39,718 bases of DNA from Anaerolineae bacterium (GCA_021296065.1 JAGWBD010000009.1:1-39718); one strand, 5' to 3'; counted from the stretch's first letter, positions 24,237 through 32,959 are shown. Program-made: numbers and translations. The notes: generated from the sequence alone by a model not told the origin.

Positions 24237-25829
24237 TTACATGTCGTCGCCGGCCAGTTTCAGATTCTCACGGAAGGTGTACCAGCCGTCCTTGCGTGGG
24301 GTGAAGTCAAAGTCGCTTGAGTAGGCGATGTTGGCCTGCACCTCATAGAGCGTCACGTTCTGCAGGACGCCGAACCAGTAATCCCACCACTGGCCCCAGA
24401 GCTCAAGACGCGTCTCGGAGTTCATCTCGGACAGGATGGCGTTGGAAACTTCATCCCATTCCTCAACGCAGACATCGTGGTGTGCGGCGGGCCAGACGCA
24501 GCGATAGAAGAGCGGCACCAGCGGCACAGAGCAGCCCAGCGTCACCATCATCATGTCGCGGTTGTTGCCAGGCGAGTTGATCTGCTCGCCGAAGGCCGCG
24601 GGATCGAGAACGTTGAGTTCAACGTCAAACCCGACTTCCTCCAGCATGGCAGACACGACCTCGGCAACTTCCTTCTCGTTGCCGCCGCGGCTGACGGTGG
24701 GCGTATCGAAGTACACCGTCGGGCCGCCATCCGCGTAGCCGGCATCGGCCAGCAAGGAACGCGCGAGGTCCGGATCGTAGTGCGCGGTCACCGTCTCCGG
24801 GTTGTTGAAGCTGTCAGCGCCGCCTTCAGGGAAGTGCGGACAGATTCGACCGAGACGCGGGACGGCCGCGCCGTGCACCTCGGCCAGCAGATCGCGGTCG
24901 ATCGCATGCGAGATGGCCTGGCGCACGTTCAGGTCCAGCGTCGCCGGCTCAAAGTCCGGATAGGTTTCGGCCATGTTGCCGGCGGTGGTATCCACCCGCA
25001 GGTAGATGTGCTGCATGACGGCCGCGGTTTCCTTCGTCAGTACGATGTCTTCGGCAGCTTCCAGCCCTGGAAGTTCCACCGCCGGCACGTTGCTGACCAT
25101 GTCCACCTGACCCGCCAGCAGCGCCGCGAGCTGGGCGGACTGCTCGGGAATCACCTGGTAGATGACGCGGTCGATCTCGGGACGGCCGCCCCAGTAGTCG
25201 TCCCAGGCCTCAAAGACGTAGCGGTCACTCTCGGTGAACTCGCTGAGGACGTAGGGGCCGGAACCAATCGGAGCGCGCGAGAAGGCTTCGTCGCCCACTT
25301 CCTCGACGTAGCCTGGCGGCAGCAGTTCACAGCCATTGAAGCTGACGATGAACTCGAAGTAGGGTGTGGGGCCGACCGTCTTGATGTCAACCGTAGTCTC
25401 GTCCACCACGATCACCTCGGCGACGTCCACCCACTGCGGCTGCACCATGAAGTCCTCACGGGTGCGCACGCGGTCGATGTTCCACTTGACGGCCGCGGCA
25501 TCCAGCGGTTCACCGTTATGGAAGGTGTTGCCGGGGCGCAGGTTGAAACGCCAGGTGGTGTCGTCCACGTTCTCCCAGGATTCCGCCGCCTGGCCTACGT
25601 AGCCGCTGCCATCGACTGTACGCCAGATCAGACAGTCATAGAGCAGGTTGGCCAGCCAGTGGGTTGAAATGAACCAGGTAACGGGCGCGTCCAGCGTGCG
25701 GATCGGCCCCGGGTGGGCGATAATGAATTCTGTCTCTTCCATGTCCTGTGCCCCCAGGGGCACAGCCAGCAGGGCCAGCACGGCGATCAGTGCCAGCACC
25801 AGGATTCCCTTGCGATTGAAACCAGGCAT
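24237..25829 (-). CDS. ABC transporter substrate-binding protein, family 5 (peptide type), copy 1
   Basis: A 530-residue secreted binding protein. The signal peptide is a basic start (MPGFNRKG), a hydrophobic core to about residue 25 and probable signal peptidase I cleavage after AVPLGAQ; there is no lipobox cysteine. Family 5 marks follow: TFHNGEPLDAAAVKWNIDR near 110-130, GSGPYVLSEF near 200 and VRQAISHAIDRDLL near 310. ATG 25829 lies 6 bases after AAGGAG. An in-frame TTG farther upstream with its own purine run would give a longer N-terminus without a proper signal peptide. Closely related to copy 2, next to it; they probably feed the same DppBC channel with different ligands. Confidence 0.92.
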   Translation of the reverse strand: MPGFNRKGILVLALIAVLALLAVPLGAQDMEETEFIIAHPGPIRTLDAPVTWFISTHWLANLLYDCLIWRTVDGSGYVGQAAESWENVDDTTWRFNLRPGNTFHNGEPLDAAAVKWNIDRVRTREDFMVQPQWVDVAEVIVVDETTVDIKTVGPTPYFEFIVSFNGCELLPPGYVEEVGDEAFSRAPIGSGPYVLSEFTESDRYVFEAWDDYWGGRPEIDRVIYQVIPEQSAQLAALLAGQVDMVSNVPAVELPGLEAAEDIVLTKETAAVMQHIYLRVDTTAGNMAETYPDFEPATLDLNVRQAISHAIDRDLLAEVHGAAVPRLGRICPHFPEGGADSFNNPETVTAHYDPDLARSLLADAGYADGGPTVYFDTPTVSRGGNEKEVAEVVSAMLEEVGFDVELNVLDPAAFGEQINSPGNNRDMMMVTLGCSVPLVPLFYRCVWPAAHHDVCVEEWDEVSNAILSEMNSETRLELWGQWWDYWFGVLQNVTLYEVQANIAYSSDFDFTPRKDGWYTFRENLKLAGDDM

Positions 25830-25917
25830 TGCATACTCCTTGAAAGGCTTTCCTAAATCAGGAATGGATTTGACGGTTGGCAAGGTCTCCTCTCCCGTTA
25901 CGTTGCCCACTTGCTTG

Positions 25918-25951
25918 CTGACGGGGACGGGACGAAGCACGTCCCCGTCAG
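25918..25951 (-). terminator. Stem-loop after binding-protein gene 2
   Basis: CTGACGGGGAC (25918-25928) and GTCCCCGTCAG (25941-25951) form a perfect 11-bp stem with a 12-base loop, 13 bases after the stop of binding-protein gene 2. It shares the GACGGGG core and the following GTCAGCAA with the stem-loop after gene 1, so the element was probably copied together with the gene. No T-run follows; an mRNA-processing or 3'-end-stabilising role is more likely than full termination. Confidence 0.5.
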
Positions 25952-25964
25952 GATTTCCTGCTCG

Positions 25965-27560
25965 CTAGCCATCGGCCAGCCCAATGTTGCCGCGGAAGGT
26001 CATCCAGCCATCCCTGCGCGGTTCGAAAGTGAAGTTTTCGGAGTCATAGGCGTACACGGCCTGGATTTCGTAGAGAGTCATTTGCATGCCCAGCTCGAAC
26101 ATGAATTCCCACCACTGGTCCCAGAGCGCCATGCGCGCATCGAAATCGATGGTGCGCAGGATCTCGTTGGAGACCTCGTCCCATTCCTCGTTGCAGACGC
26201 GGGCGAGGTTCGATGGCCAGTTGCACTGGTAGAAGAGCGGCACCAGCGAGGGCGCGCAGCCCTGGTTGATCAACATCAGGTCACGATGGCCGCCAGAGGT
26301 CTGGACCTGTTCGCGATAGGCCGAGGGGTCGAGGATGTTCAGTTCCACGTCGAAGCCGACCTCTTCCAGCATGACCGAAATCACTTCGGCGACTTCCTTC
26401 TCGCTGCCGCCGCGGGCGTCGGCCGTCGGCGAGTCGAGGTAGATCTTCACGCCACCATCCGGATAACCGGCTTCGGCCAGCAACTCACGCGCCCGATCCG
26501 GGTCGTAGTTTGCCGCCACCGCCTCCGGACTGTTGAAGCTGTCGGCGCCGCCCTCCGGGAAGTGCGCGCAGACGCGCCCCAACCTTGCCGAGGCCGCGCC
26601 ATGCACCTCGGCCAGCAACTCACGATCAAGCGCGTGAGACACAGCGTAACGCACGCGCGGATCAAGCGTGACCGGCTGGTAGTCCGGGTAAGCCTCCGGC
26701 ATGATGCCGGCCTCAAGGTCGATGCGCGCCAGCAGATGTTGCATACGGCCGCCGGCCTCCGACACCAGGCTGATGCCCTCGGCCGCTTCCAGTTGCTCGC
26801 GGTCCGCCGGCGGCACGCCGCTGATCAGGTCCACCTGACCGGCCAGCAGTGCAGCCACCTGGGCGGCCTGCTCGGGGATCACCTGGTAGATGACGCGGTC
26901 GACCTCCGGCCGGCCACCCCAGTAGTCATCCCAGGCGTCAAAGACGTAGCGGTCGCTCTCGCTGAATTCGGTCAGCATGTAGGGGCCGGAACCGACCGGA
27001 TTGCGGGCGAATTCCTCTTCGCCAACCTCGGCCATGTAGTCCGGCGGCAGCAATTGACAGCCGTTGAAGCTCACGTCGTACTCGAAGTAGGGATGGGGCT
27101 GGTGGGTGGTGACGTCCACCGTCACGTCATCAATGACGATGACGTCATTCACGAAAAGCCACTGCGGATGCACCATGAAGTCCTCGCGGGTGCGCACGCG
27201 GTCGATGTTCCACTTGACGGCCTCGGCGTCCAGCGGCTCTCCATTGTGGAAGGTGATGCCCGGGCGCAGGTTGAAACGCCAGGTGGTGTCGTCCGTGGCT
27301 TCCCAGGACGCGGCGGCCTGACCCACGTAGCCGCTGCCATCCAGTGAGCGCCAGATCAGGCACTCGTACAGCAGGTTGGTCAGCCAGTGGGTCGAGCCAA
27401 ACCAGGTGACCGGCGCATCCATGGTGCGAATCGGTCCGGTATGGGCGAACACGAATTCGGTCATCTCGTCGTCCTGCGCTGTGGCGGGCGCGCTGACCAG
27501 GGCCAGCACGACCATCAGCAGCAGCGCGACGAGGACCCCCCTGTGAGTCTTGCTCATCAT
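25965..27560 (-). CDS. ABC transporter substrate-binding protein, family 5 (peptide type), copy 2
   Basis: A 531-residue paralogue of copy 1. Its signal peptide (MMSKTHRGVLVALLLMVV, cleavage probably after APATA) also lacks a lipobox cysteine. Family marks: TFHNGEPLDAEAVKWNIDR, GSGPYMLTEFSESDRY and YAVSHALDRELLAEVHG. The two proteins agree over most of their length but differ in the segment after the cleavage site and around residues 270-300 and 440-470, where ligand contacts are expected. ATG 27560 lies 6 bases after AAGGAG. In the direction of transcription it precedes copy 1, with a stem-loop between. Confidence 0.92.
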   Translation of the reverse strand: MMSKTHRGVLVALLLMVVLALVSAPATAQDDEMTEFVFAHTGPIRTMDAPVTWFGSTHWLTNLLYECLIWRSLDGSGYVGQAAASWEATDDTTWRFNLRPGITFHNGEPLDAEAVKWNIDRVRTREDFMVHPQWLFVNDVIVIDDVTVDVTTHQPHPYFEYDVSFNGCQLLPPDYMAEVGEEEFARNPVGSGPYMLTEFSESDRYVFDAWDDYWGGRPEVDRVIYQVIPEQAAQVAALLAGQVDLISGVPPADREQLEAAEGISLVSEAGGRMQHLLARIDLEAGIMPEAYPDYQPVTLDPRVRYAVSHALDRELLAEVHGAASARLGRVCAHFPEGGADSFNSPEAVAANYDPDRARELLAEAGYPDGGVKIYLDSPTADARGGSEKEVAEVISVMLEEVGFDVELNILDPSAYREQVQTSGGHRDLMLINQGCAPSLVPLFYQCNWPSNLARVCNEEWDEVSNEILRTIDFDARMALWDQWWEFMFELGMQMTLYEIQAVYAYDSENFTFEPRRDGWMTFRGNIGLADG

Positions 27561-27570
27561 CGTTTGCTCC

Positions 27571-27640
27571 TTGCCTCCAGTGTTGAACAAAATGGGTCGG
27601 ATGTTTCGCCGGTCAGCGCTCTGCAGAGCGTTGCCTCCAG
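27571..27640. promoter_or_regulatory. Palindrome and direct repeats before binding-protein gene 2
   Basis: A perfect 14-bp palindrome CGCTCTGCAGAGCG (27617-27630) lies in the 89-base gap between the M24 gene and binding-protein gene 2. The 10-mer TTGCCTCCAG occurs twice, at 27571-27580 and 27631-27640. The site could be an operator for an internal promoter or a processing hairpin; I see no strong promoter hexamers with it. Confidence 0.35.
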
Positions 27641-27649
27641 CGATACCCG

Positions 27650-28807
27650 TCAAGCGTCCTCCAGGTCCATATGATAACGACTGGCGTTGTGCGGAGAAAG
27701 CCGCACGCCACCCTCGGGCGTCACCAGGAAATTGTCCGAGATCAGGAAACCGCGATTGTTGGGCGTGATGCTGCCGGGGTGGAAGGACAGGGTCATGTTG
27801 GTCTTCAACTCAAAGTCCGGCGCCGCCTGGTCGCTGGGGCCATCGCTGCCGTCCAGGCCGGTGCTGTGGCAGTCCGGCGTGTGCTTGCCCACCACCTCGA
27901 AGCCCAGACTGCGGATGGCCTCGTCGTTGGCGTCGGCAATCATGCCCAGGGTGTTGCCGGTCCTGGCCACGGCGGAAGAGCACTCGGCGGCATAGAGATA
28001 GGCATCCAGCAGGGCCTGCACGTCATCCGGCAGGGGGCCGAAGGAGCAAACGGTCGTCATCTCCAGCCAGTAACCCCAGGGCGATTCGTAGACGATTTCG
28101 AAGTTAATGATGTCTTCCGCGCCGATGCGCTGGTCCTTGTCGGTGGGCACGGTTTCGGGCGACAGGTCCGTCGACAGTTTGGTGCGGCCCCAGAACGCGC
28201 CAAAGGACTTGATGTAGCGTTCCACCTCGGCGCAAACGTCCCAGTAGCGCACGCCGGGCGCGGCATATTCCGCGAAGACGTCCATCGCAGCGTCCAGAAT
28301 GGCGCCGTTCTGCTGCATGGCCTCCAGTTCAAAAGGCGTCTTGATCTGGCGGATGACGTTGAAGTCATTGGTGACCTCGACCAGCTCGCAGCCGGCCAGC
28401 GCCGCCTCGAATTGCCGACCCGTCGCGACGGACATCAGCTTGTCCATGTTGACCATGCCGATGCGCCCGCTGCCGCCAACGTACTCCATGGCGAGCTCCG
28501 CCGTGCGCCCCACCACGTCGACAGGGCACTCCACCCGCTCCTTCAGGGTCGTGGTCTCGTTGCGGCTCCAGACCGCCTGGTAGGAACTCCAGATCTCCAG
28601 CCAGGGGTGCGGGTCGTCCACGCCGAGGATGGCATAGCCGACTCCGCCCCAGAGATGAGCATGGGTGATATAGCGGATGGCGCCCATGCCGGAAGGCGAG
28701 GCATGGCCGGCGATAATCAGCGCGCCAACGTCCCGCTCCCGCATCATTGCCTGCAAGCGTTCGATACGGCGGGCCACGTCCCGCTTCAGTCCATCATGCG
28801 TCAGCAT
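27650..28807 (-). CDS. M24 peptidase-fold protein with altered metal ligands
   Basis: A 385-residue protein with the creatinase-type N-terminal domain and the pita-bread C-terminal domain of family M24 (Xaa-Pro dipeptidase, creatinase, DMSP lyase DddP, ectoine hydrolase). Lining up the five metal-ligand positions of M24 (D, D, H, E, E) with this sequence gives E237 (NFEIVY), E249 (GYWLEMTT), H314 (DCHSTGL), H343 (LSFHPGS) and D358 (ISDNFLV). Only the first histidine is standard. It is thus unlikely to be an ordinary dinuclear aminopeptidase; a different metal, no metal (as in creatinase) or a lyase-type reaction is possible. ATG 28807 follows GAGAGGAG. The gene is full length and tightly spaced in the cluster. 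Confidence 0.82.
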   Translation of the reverse strand: MLTHDGLKRDVARRIERLQAMMRERDVGALIIAGHASPSGMGAIRYITHAHLWGGVGYAILGVDDPHPWLEIWSSYQAVWSRNETTTLKERVECPVDVVGRTAELAMEYVGGSGRIGMVNMDKLMSVATGRQFEAALAGCELVEVTNDFNVIRQIKTPFELEAMQQNGAILDAAMDVFAEYAAPGVRYWDVCAEVERYIKSFGAFWGRTKLSTDLSPETVPTDKDQRIGAEDIINFEIVYESPWGYWLEMTTVCSFGPLPDDVQALLDAYLYAAECSSAVARTGNTLGMIADANDEAIRSLGFEVVGKHTPDCHSTGLDGSDGPSDQAAPDFELKTNMTLSFHPGSITPNNRGFLISDNFLVTPEGGVRLSPHNASRYHMDLEDA

Positions 28808-28867
28808 GTTTTCTCCTCTCGCGTGTGTACCGGTTGATTGCGCGCCATGCGCCGTTCTCGCTCCACT

Positions 28868-29842
28868 TCATGCGCTCGCCACCTGATCGCCCAGAATCGC
28901 CAGCACGGTGTCCTCCGGCGGAACGGGCCAGGACAGGCCGCCATGCAGCATCACGCCGGCGCGCGGCGCGCGAATCGTCTCCAGGCGCTCGCCGGTGAAG
29001 GGGTGACGCACGTAGCCGATCTCCTCGCCCTCGGCGATCATCTGGCCGCGCTTGCCGGTGTCCATGAAGGTGAAGCCACGCTCACCGGTCGGCATCAGGG
29101 TCGTGTGCCCCTCGATTACGGCGACCTCGTCACACTCACGGGTCAGATCACCGTCCGTCATTCCCAGGTGGACCATGGCGTTCACAATCGCGTTGCGGAT
29201 GCGCGCCATGTCGTCCTCGCGATAATCGCGCAGGCCCGGTCCGCCACCGATGTAGGCGGCCACCGACGCGATACCGTCTTCGGCCGCGGCGGCCGCCATC
29301 GAGTCATCCGCCGGCATGTTGTTCAGCACGTGCGGCAGACCGAGGGACACGGCCAGCGCCTGCGACTTGTCGGCATTGCCGGTCTGCCAGCAGCCGGCAT
29401 AGCGGTGAAAGCTGAACAGCGAACCGGTGCGAATGTCGATCAGCCCGTCCGCGCCGGCGATGGCGCCCTGGTACCAGGCATGGATCATTTGCTCGCTGAC
29501 GCTGCCGACGGCGGAGCCACGCCCGAGCTGGTTGAGGTGCTTCTCATCCCAGGCGCTGGTGATCTGCTCGAAATCGAAACCGGAGGTGTTCATCAAGGGC
29601 ACGATGACCACCGTCCCGCGGATGTTGGCCGCGTCCAGTTCCTGCGCGACTTTCGGCAATATCAGCGCGGGCTCGATCTCCATGCCGCTGGTGCCCGACT
29701 GCACGATGAGCCGCGGACCGGGTTGCGCGCCGTTAATGATGTGCAGCGGGATATGCACGGGAAAGCGTCCGTGCGTTTCCCCTGTCTTGAAAAAGCCAAA
29801 GGTCTTTTCGCCCTGGCCGGCTTTCACTGTACCAAGTTTCAT
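28868..29842 (-). CDS. AstE/AspA-family protein with lost zinc site (copy 1)
   Basis: A 324-residue member of the succinylglutamate desuccinylase/aspartoacylase family (M14-like zinc deacylases). The family's HxxE...H ligands and catalytic Glu are replaced: TSGMEIE gives S52 in place of His (E55 kept), DIRTGS gives R138 in place of the third-ligand His, and AAYIGGG gives Y197 in place of the catalytic Glu. The Arg/Asn substrate-binding stretch seen in copy 3 is also absent. Copies 2 and 3 keep these residues. The reading frame, length and AGGAGG ribosome binding site are intact, so this is a maintained protein and not a wreck. It may bind rather than cleave the substrate, or act as partner to copy 2, whose gene lies 39 bases upstream. 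Confidence 0.85.
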   Translation of the reverse strand: MKLGTVKAGQGEKTFGFFKTGETHGRFPVHIPLHIINGAQPGPRLIVQSGTSGMEIEPALILPKVAQELDAANIRGTVVIVPLMNTSGFDFEQITSAWDEKHLNQLGRGSAVGSVSEQMIHAWYQGAIAGADGLIDIRTGSLFSFHRYAGCWQTGNADKSQALAVSLGLPHVLNNMPADDSMAAAAAEDGIASVAAYIGGGPGLRDYREDDMARIRNAIVNAMVHLGMTDGDLTRECDEVAVIEGHTTLMPTGERGFTFMDTGKRGQMIAEGEEIGYVRHPFTGERLETIRAPRAGVMLHGGLSWPVPPEDTVLAILGDQVASA

Positions 29843-29881
29843 GATCAGGCCTCCTGCATCTGCCCCTGACGGGAGAAGTGA

Positions 29882-30916
29882 CTAAAAGGAAACATACATG
29901 TCCATCGTGCGACGGTCCTCGACACGATCAATCGTGCCCAGAATGCCGATGGACGTTGACCCGACGGTTGGCCACTCCTGACCGCTGGGAATAACAATGC
30001 CGTCCGGCGGCGATTTCAGTTCGGCCACCAGTTCGCCGGTCCAGGGGCTCACCAGTTCGCCGTAGACGTCGCCGGCCTTCAACTCTTCACGGAACTTGCG
30101 CTTGCGGATGAACAGGCCGTCGGCGTTGGGTTTCCAGATGACCACGCCGGCGTTGTAAATCGTGCAAAGGTCACCGTCGGTCTCGAACTCGCCTTCGATG
30201 ATGCGCATGCTCTTCAACACGTTCCAGATGCCGCGTTCGGCATCGCGCACCTTGTCGGCGCCGTTCTTGTGCCAGCCGGTGCCGCCGCCGAATTCCAGCG
30301 AGATCTGCACCACGCCCTGGTCCTCGACGGAGCGCTTGGTCTCGGTGCCGCCAAAAGTGCCGCGCGGGAAGTAGGCCGCCTGGTCGAGACCAAAGGCCAC
30401 CACGATCTTGCGCCGCCGCAGCTGGACTTCCGTCAGGTTCTTCGGCGAATCTTCTTCCATAAATAGTACGTAGCGCTCGTAGGCCGTGCGCGCGCCGGCG
30501 TGGAAGTCGACCATCACGTTGGCCTGGCTGATCACTTCCTGGAAGTAGATGTGGGCGATCTGGTCGCAGGCGCTGCCGTTGGGGTCGCCCGGGATCTGGC
30601 GCGTGATGTCCTTGCCGTCGATGCGCGAGCCGCGTTCGCCCAGCTCAAAGCCGGCGCGATTGGCGACCGGCACGGCGATGACGTTGCCGCTCATGGTTTC
30701 GGGATCAATTTTCTCAAGAAAGTTCAGAATGGCTATTGACCCGATAATTTCCGCGCCATGCATGGCGCCCTGCACCAGCAGCGTCGGCCCGGGTGACGCC
30801 CCCGCGACCAGATGCACCGGAATATCCGGCGCCATCCCGGCGCGCGTCAGCGTCGTTTCCAGATAGCCAAAGGCCCGCTCACCTGGTCTTGCCTTGATGT
30901 TGCCAACTTTCAACAT
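29882..30916 (-). CDS. Succinylglutamate desuccinylase/aspartoacylase family protein (copy 2)
   Basis: A 344-residue zinc-dependent deacylase. Zinc ligands H53 and E56 (AMHGAEI) and H139 (DFHAGA), and the catalytic E208 (SLEFGGG), are present, followed by the C-terminal beta domain with the SPWTGELVAEL and PPDGIV motifs. Such enzymes release N-acyl groups (succinate, acetate) from amino acids. ATG 30916 lies 6 bases after GGGAGG; the frame is open ten codons more but that start is less well placed. It is 56 bases after a S9 peptidase gene and 39 before copy 1. The exact acyl group and amino acid cannot be told. Confidence 0.88.
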   Translation of the reverse strand: MLKVGNIKARPGERAFGYLETTLTRAGMAPDIPVHLVAGASPGPTLLVQGAMHGAEIIGSIAILNFLEKIDPETMSGNVIAVPVANRAGFELGERGSRIDGKDITRQIPGDPNGSACDQIAHIYFQEVISQANVMVDFHAGARTAYERYVLFMEEDSPKNLTEVQLRRRKIVVAFGLDQAAYFPRGTFGGTETKRSVEDQGVVQISLEFGGGTGWHKNGADKVRDAERGIWNVLKSMRIIEGEFETDGDLCTIYNAGVVIWKPNADGLFIRKRKFREELKAGDVYGELVSPWTGELVAELKSPPDGIVIPSGQEWPTVGSTSIGILGTIDRVEDRRTMDMYVSF

Positions 30917-30972
30917 GTCTTGCCTCCCTGCCTGAATCCGGCGCAAGTGGGGCGCCGTCCGCCCATGTTACC

Positions 30973-32952
30973 CTATGGGACTGGAGCCAGATACCTCAGA
31001 AACCAGTCCTGAATGCGGTGCAGACGCTCGATGCGATTGCCCGGTCGCCCGCTGGTGGAAAGTCCGTGGTTCTCCCCTTCAAAGATGACCAGCTCGACCG
31101 GCCGGCGACGCCAGCGCAGGGCCCCGTAGAGCTGCTCGGCCTGTTCCAGACTGGTGCGATGGTCCTCGTCGCTGTGAATGATCAGCAGCGGCGTGTGGCA
31201 GTCGTCCATATAGGCGATGGGCGACTGGCGCCAGTCCTCCTCCGGCGTCGTCCAGCGCTCCGGCCCGATGTCGGAGGTGCCGAAGTGGCTGAGGTTGTTG
31301 GTAATCGAGCGCTGCGCCACGGCCGCGGCGAAACGGTCCGTGTGGCCCACGATCCAGTTGGTCATAAAGCCGCCGCAGCTGCCGCCGGTGACGCCCATGC
31401 GCCCGCCGTCGATCCAGGGATGGCGTTGCAGCAGATCGTCCACGCCCAGCATGGTCTCACGGTAGTCGGCCCCGCCCTGGTCGCCCTGGCTGGCCCAGGT
31501 CCACCCCTGGCCGTAACCGGCGGTCGTGCCGCGCTGGTTGAAGTAGGCCACGGCGAAGCCCGAGTTGGCGTAGATCTGGTGCTCGTGGTTGAAGTCCCAG
31601 CAGAACATCGAGCAGTGCACGTAGAGCACCAGCGGATAGCGCCGCTGCGGGTCGAAATCCGTCGGGCGCAGCAACCAGGCATGAATCGCTGCGCCGTCCA
31701 GTCCCTCGTACTCGTAGCTCTCCGGCTGCGACAGCCGCATGTCGCGCAGCCAGGGGTTAAGGTCGGTCAAACGCTCGCATTGGCCCGCGCGCCAAAGGAC
31801 CAGTTCGCCCGGGCTGGCCGGGCTGGCAAGGCCGCAGGCGACCACGTCGCCGCTGGCCGGGCTGTACTGAAAGACCGTGCTCTCGCCACGAAGCAGGCGC
31901 TCGCTGCGGCCGCTCGCGTCGCCGCGCCAGAGGTTGGCCGCGCCGCGCTCGGTCAGCTGAAAGTAGAACCAGCGGTCGCCGGGCGCCCACTTGACGGACA
32001 CATTGGACAGGCCCGGTCGCTGGTCGGAGACGCCGTAGTTGCCAACTTCCGCGTCGAGCTCTTCGTCAAGTTCGGCGGCTGTGCCGGCCGCCACGTCCGC
32101 GACGCAGGGGTGCCAGTGATTGCGACGGTTTACCGGCGGCGCGTGGTTGTGGCCGGCGAAGGCGATGTGACGGTCGTCATTGCCCCAGGCCGGGCTGATG
32201 GCCGAGCCCTGCCAACCAGGCAGCAAGGGACGCGGCGCCGGCCCGGGCGGCCAGTCGCAGAGGTAGATCTGGCCCTGCCCGGCCGGGATGTCCTGCTCGC
32301 GGGCGGTGGCGACGAAGGCCAGGCGTGTGCCATCGAGGCTCCAGGCCGGTTCCGAGCAATCGCACTCGCTGTGTGTGACCTGCTGCAGGTCGCCCGTGAG
32401 CGCGTTCAACACGACGATCTGCTGATAGCGATCATGCACCCAGCCGAGGCCGTCGCGCTTGTAGCGCAGGCGCCGGATGACCTTGATGGTCGGCGCGGGC
32501 ACGCCAGGCTGCGGGCCGCGGCGTTCCAGCGGGTGCCGCACTGGAATCCAGCGCGCGGCGGCCAGATGAATGCCATCCGGCGCCCAGTCCAGCCCGCTCA
32601 CGGGCTCGTCACCCAGGGGAATATTGCGCTGCACCCCGTCCGCGAGGCGGAGGACGCACAGGGCGTTGCCTTCTGCGTCCTGGTGGTTCCATGCCAGCTG
32701 CGCGCCGTCACGGCTCCAGGCAAGCGAGGAAACGCGGCTGTCGCCAGCGGTCAAACGCTGCGCGGCTTTCTCCTCAAGATGGCGCAGATAGAGGTGAATG
32801 CGATAGCCGTTCGTCTCCCCGTCCGGCGCGCGCACGGTGTAGGCGACGCAGCCGCCGTCCGGCGCGAGGGCAATCTCCTCCAGCCAGCGGAATTTCAACA
32901 GGTCTTCGGGAATGAGACCGCGCTTTCGTTCTGACCCGTCTGCGATGACCAC
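30973..32952 (-). CDS. S9 family prolyl oligopeptidase-type peptidase (copy A)
   Basis: A 659-residue cytoplasmic serine peptidase of the acylaminoacyl-peptidase/dipeptidyl-peptidase type. A beta-propeller of WD40-like TolB repeats (for example WSRDGAQLAW and WSLDGTRLAFV) fills residues about 20-400 and gates access for short peptides. The alpha/beta hydrolase domain holds S525 (GGSCGGFM), D597 (HSDEDHRT) and H629 (GENHGLS). The start is GTG 32952, seven bases after the stop of copy B; a GGAG lies very close (2 bases), so initiation may depend on coupling. No signal peptide. Peptides or N-acyl peptides imported by the nearby ABC system are likely substrates. Confidence 0.92.
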   Translation of the reverse strand: MVIADGSERKRGLIPEDLLKFRWLEEIALAPDGGCVAYTVRAPDGETNGYRIHLYLRHLEEKAAQRLTAGDSRVSSLAWSRDGAQLAWNHQDAEGNALCVLRLADGVQRNIPLGDEPVSGLDWAPDGIHLAAARWIPVRHPLERRGPQPGVPAPTIKVIRRLRYKRDGLGWVHDRYQQIVVLNALTGDLQQVTHSECDCSEPAWSLDGTRLAFVATAREQDIPAGQGQIYLCDWPPGPAPRPLLPGWQGSAISPAWGNDDRHIAFAGHNHAPPVNRRNHWHPCVADVAAGTAAELDEELDAEVGNYGVSDQRPGLSNVSVKWAPGDRWFYFQLTERGAANLWRGDASGRSERLLRGESTVFQYSPASGDVVACGLASPASPGELVLWRAGQCERLTDLNPWLRDMRLSQPESYEYEGLDGAAIHAWLLRPTDFDPQRRYPLVLYVHCSMFCWDFNHEHQIYANSGFAVAYFNQRGTTAGYGQGWTWASQGDQGGADYRETMLGVDDLLQRHPWIDGGRMGVTGGSCGGFMTNWIVGHTDRFAAAVAQRSITNNLSHFGTSDIGPERWTTPEEDWRQSPIAYMDDCHTPLLIIHSDEDHRTSLEQAEQLYGALRWRRRPVELVIFEGENHGLSTSGRPGNRIERLHRIQDWFLRYLAPVP

Positions 32953-32959
32953 TGCTCCG

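Noticed and set aside
28868-29842. AstE/AspA copy 1 as a pseudogene
   Set aside because: No stop or frameshift, normal length, a strong ribosome binding site and a well-formed C-terminal domain; only the active-site residues have changed.
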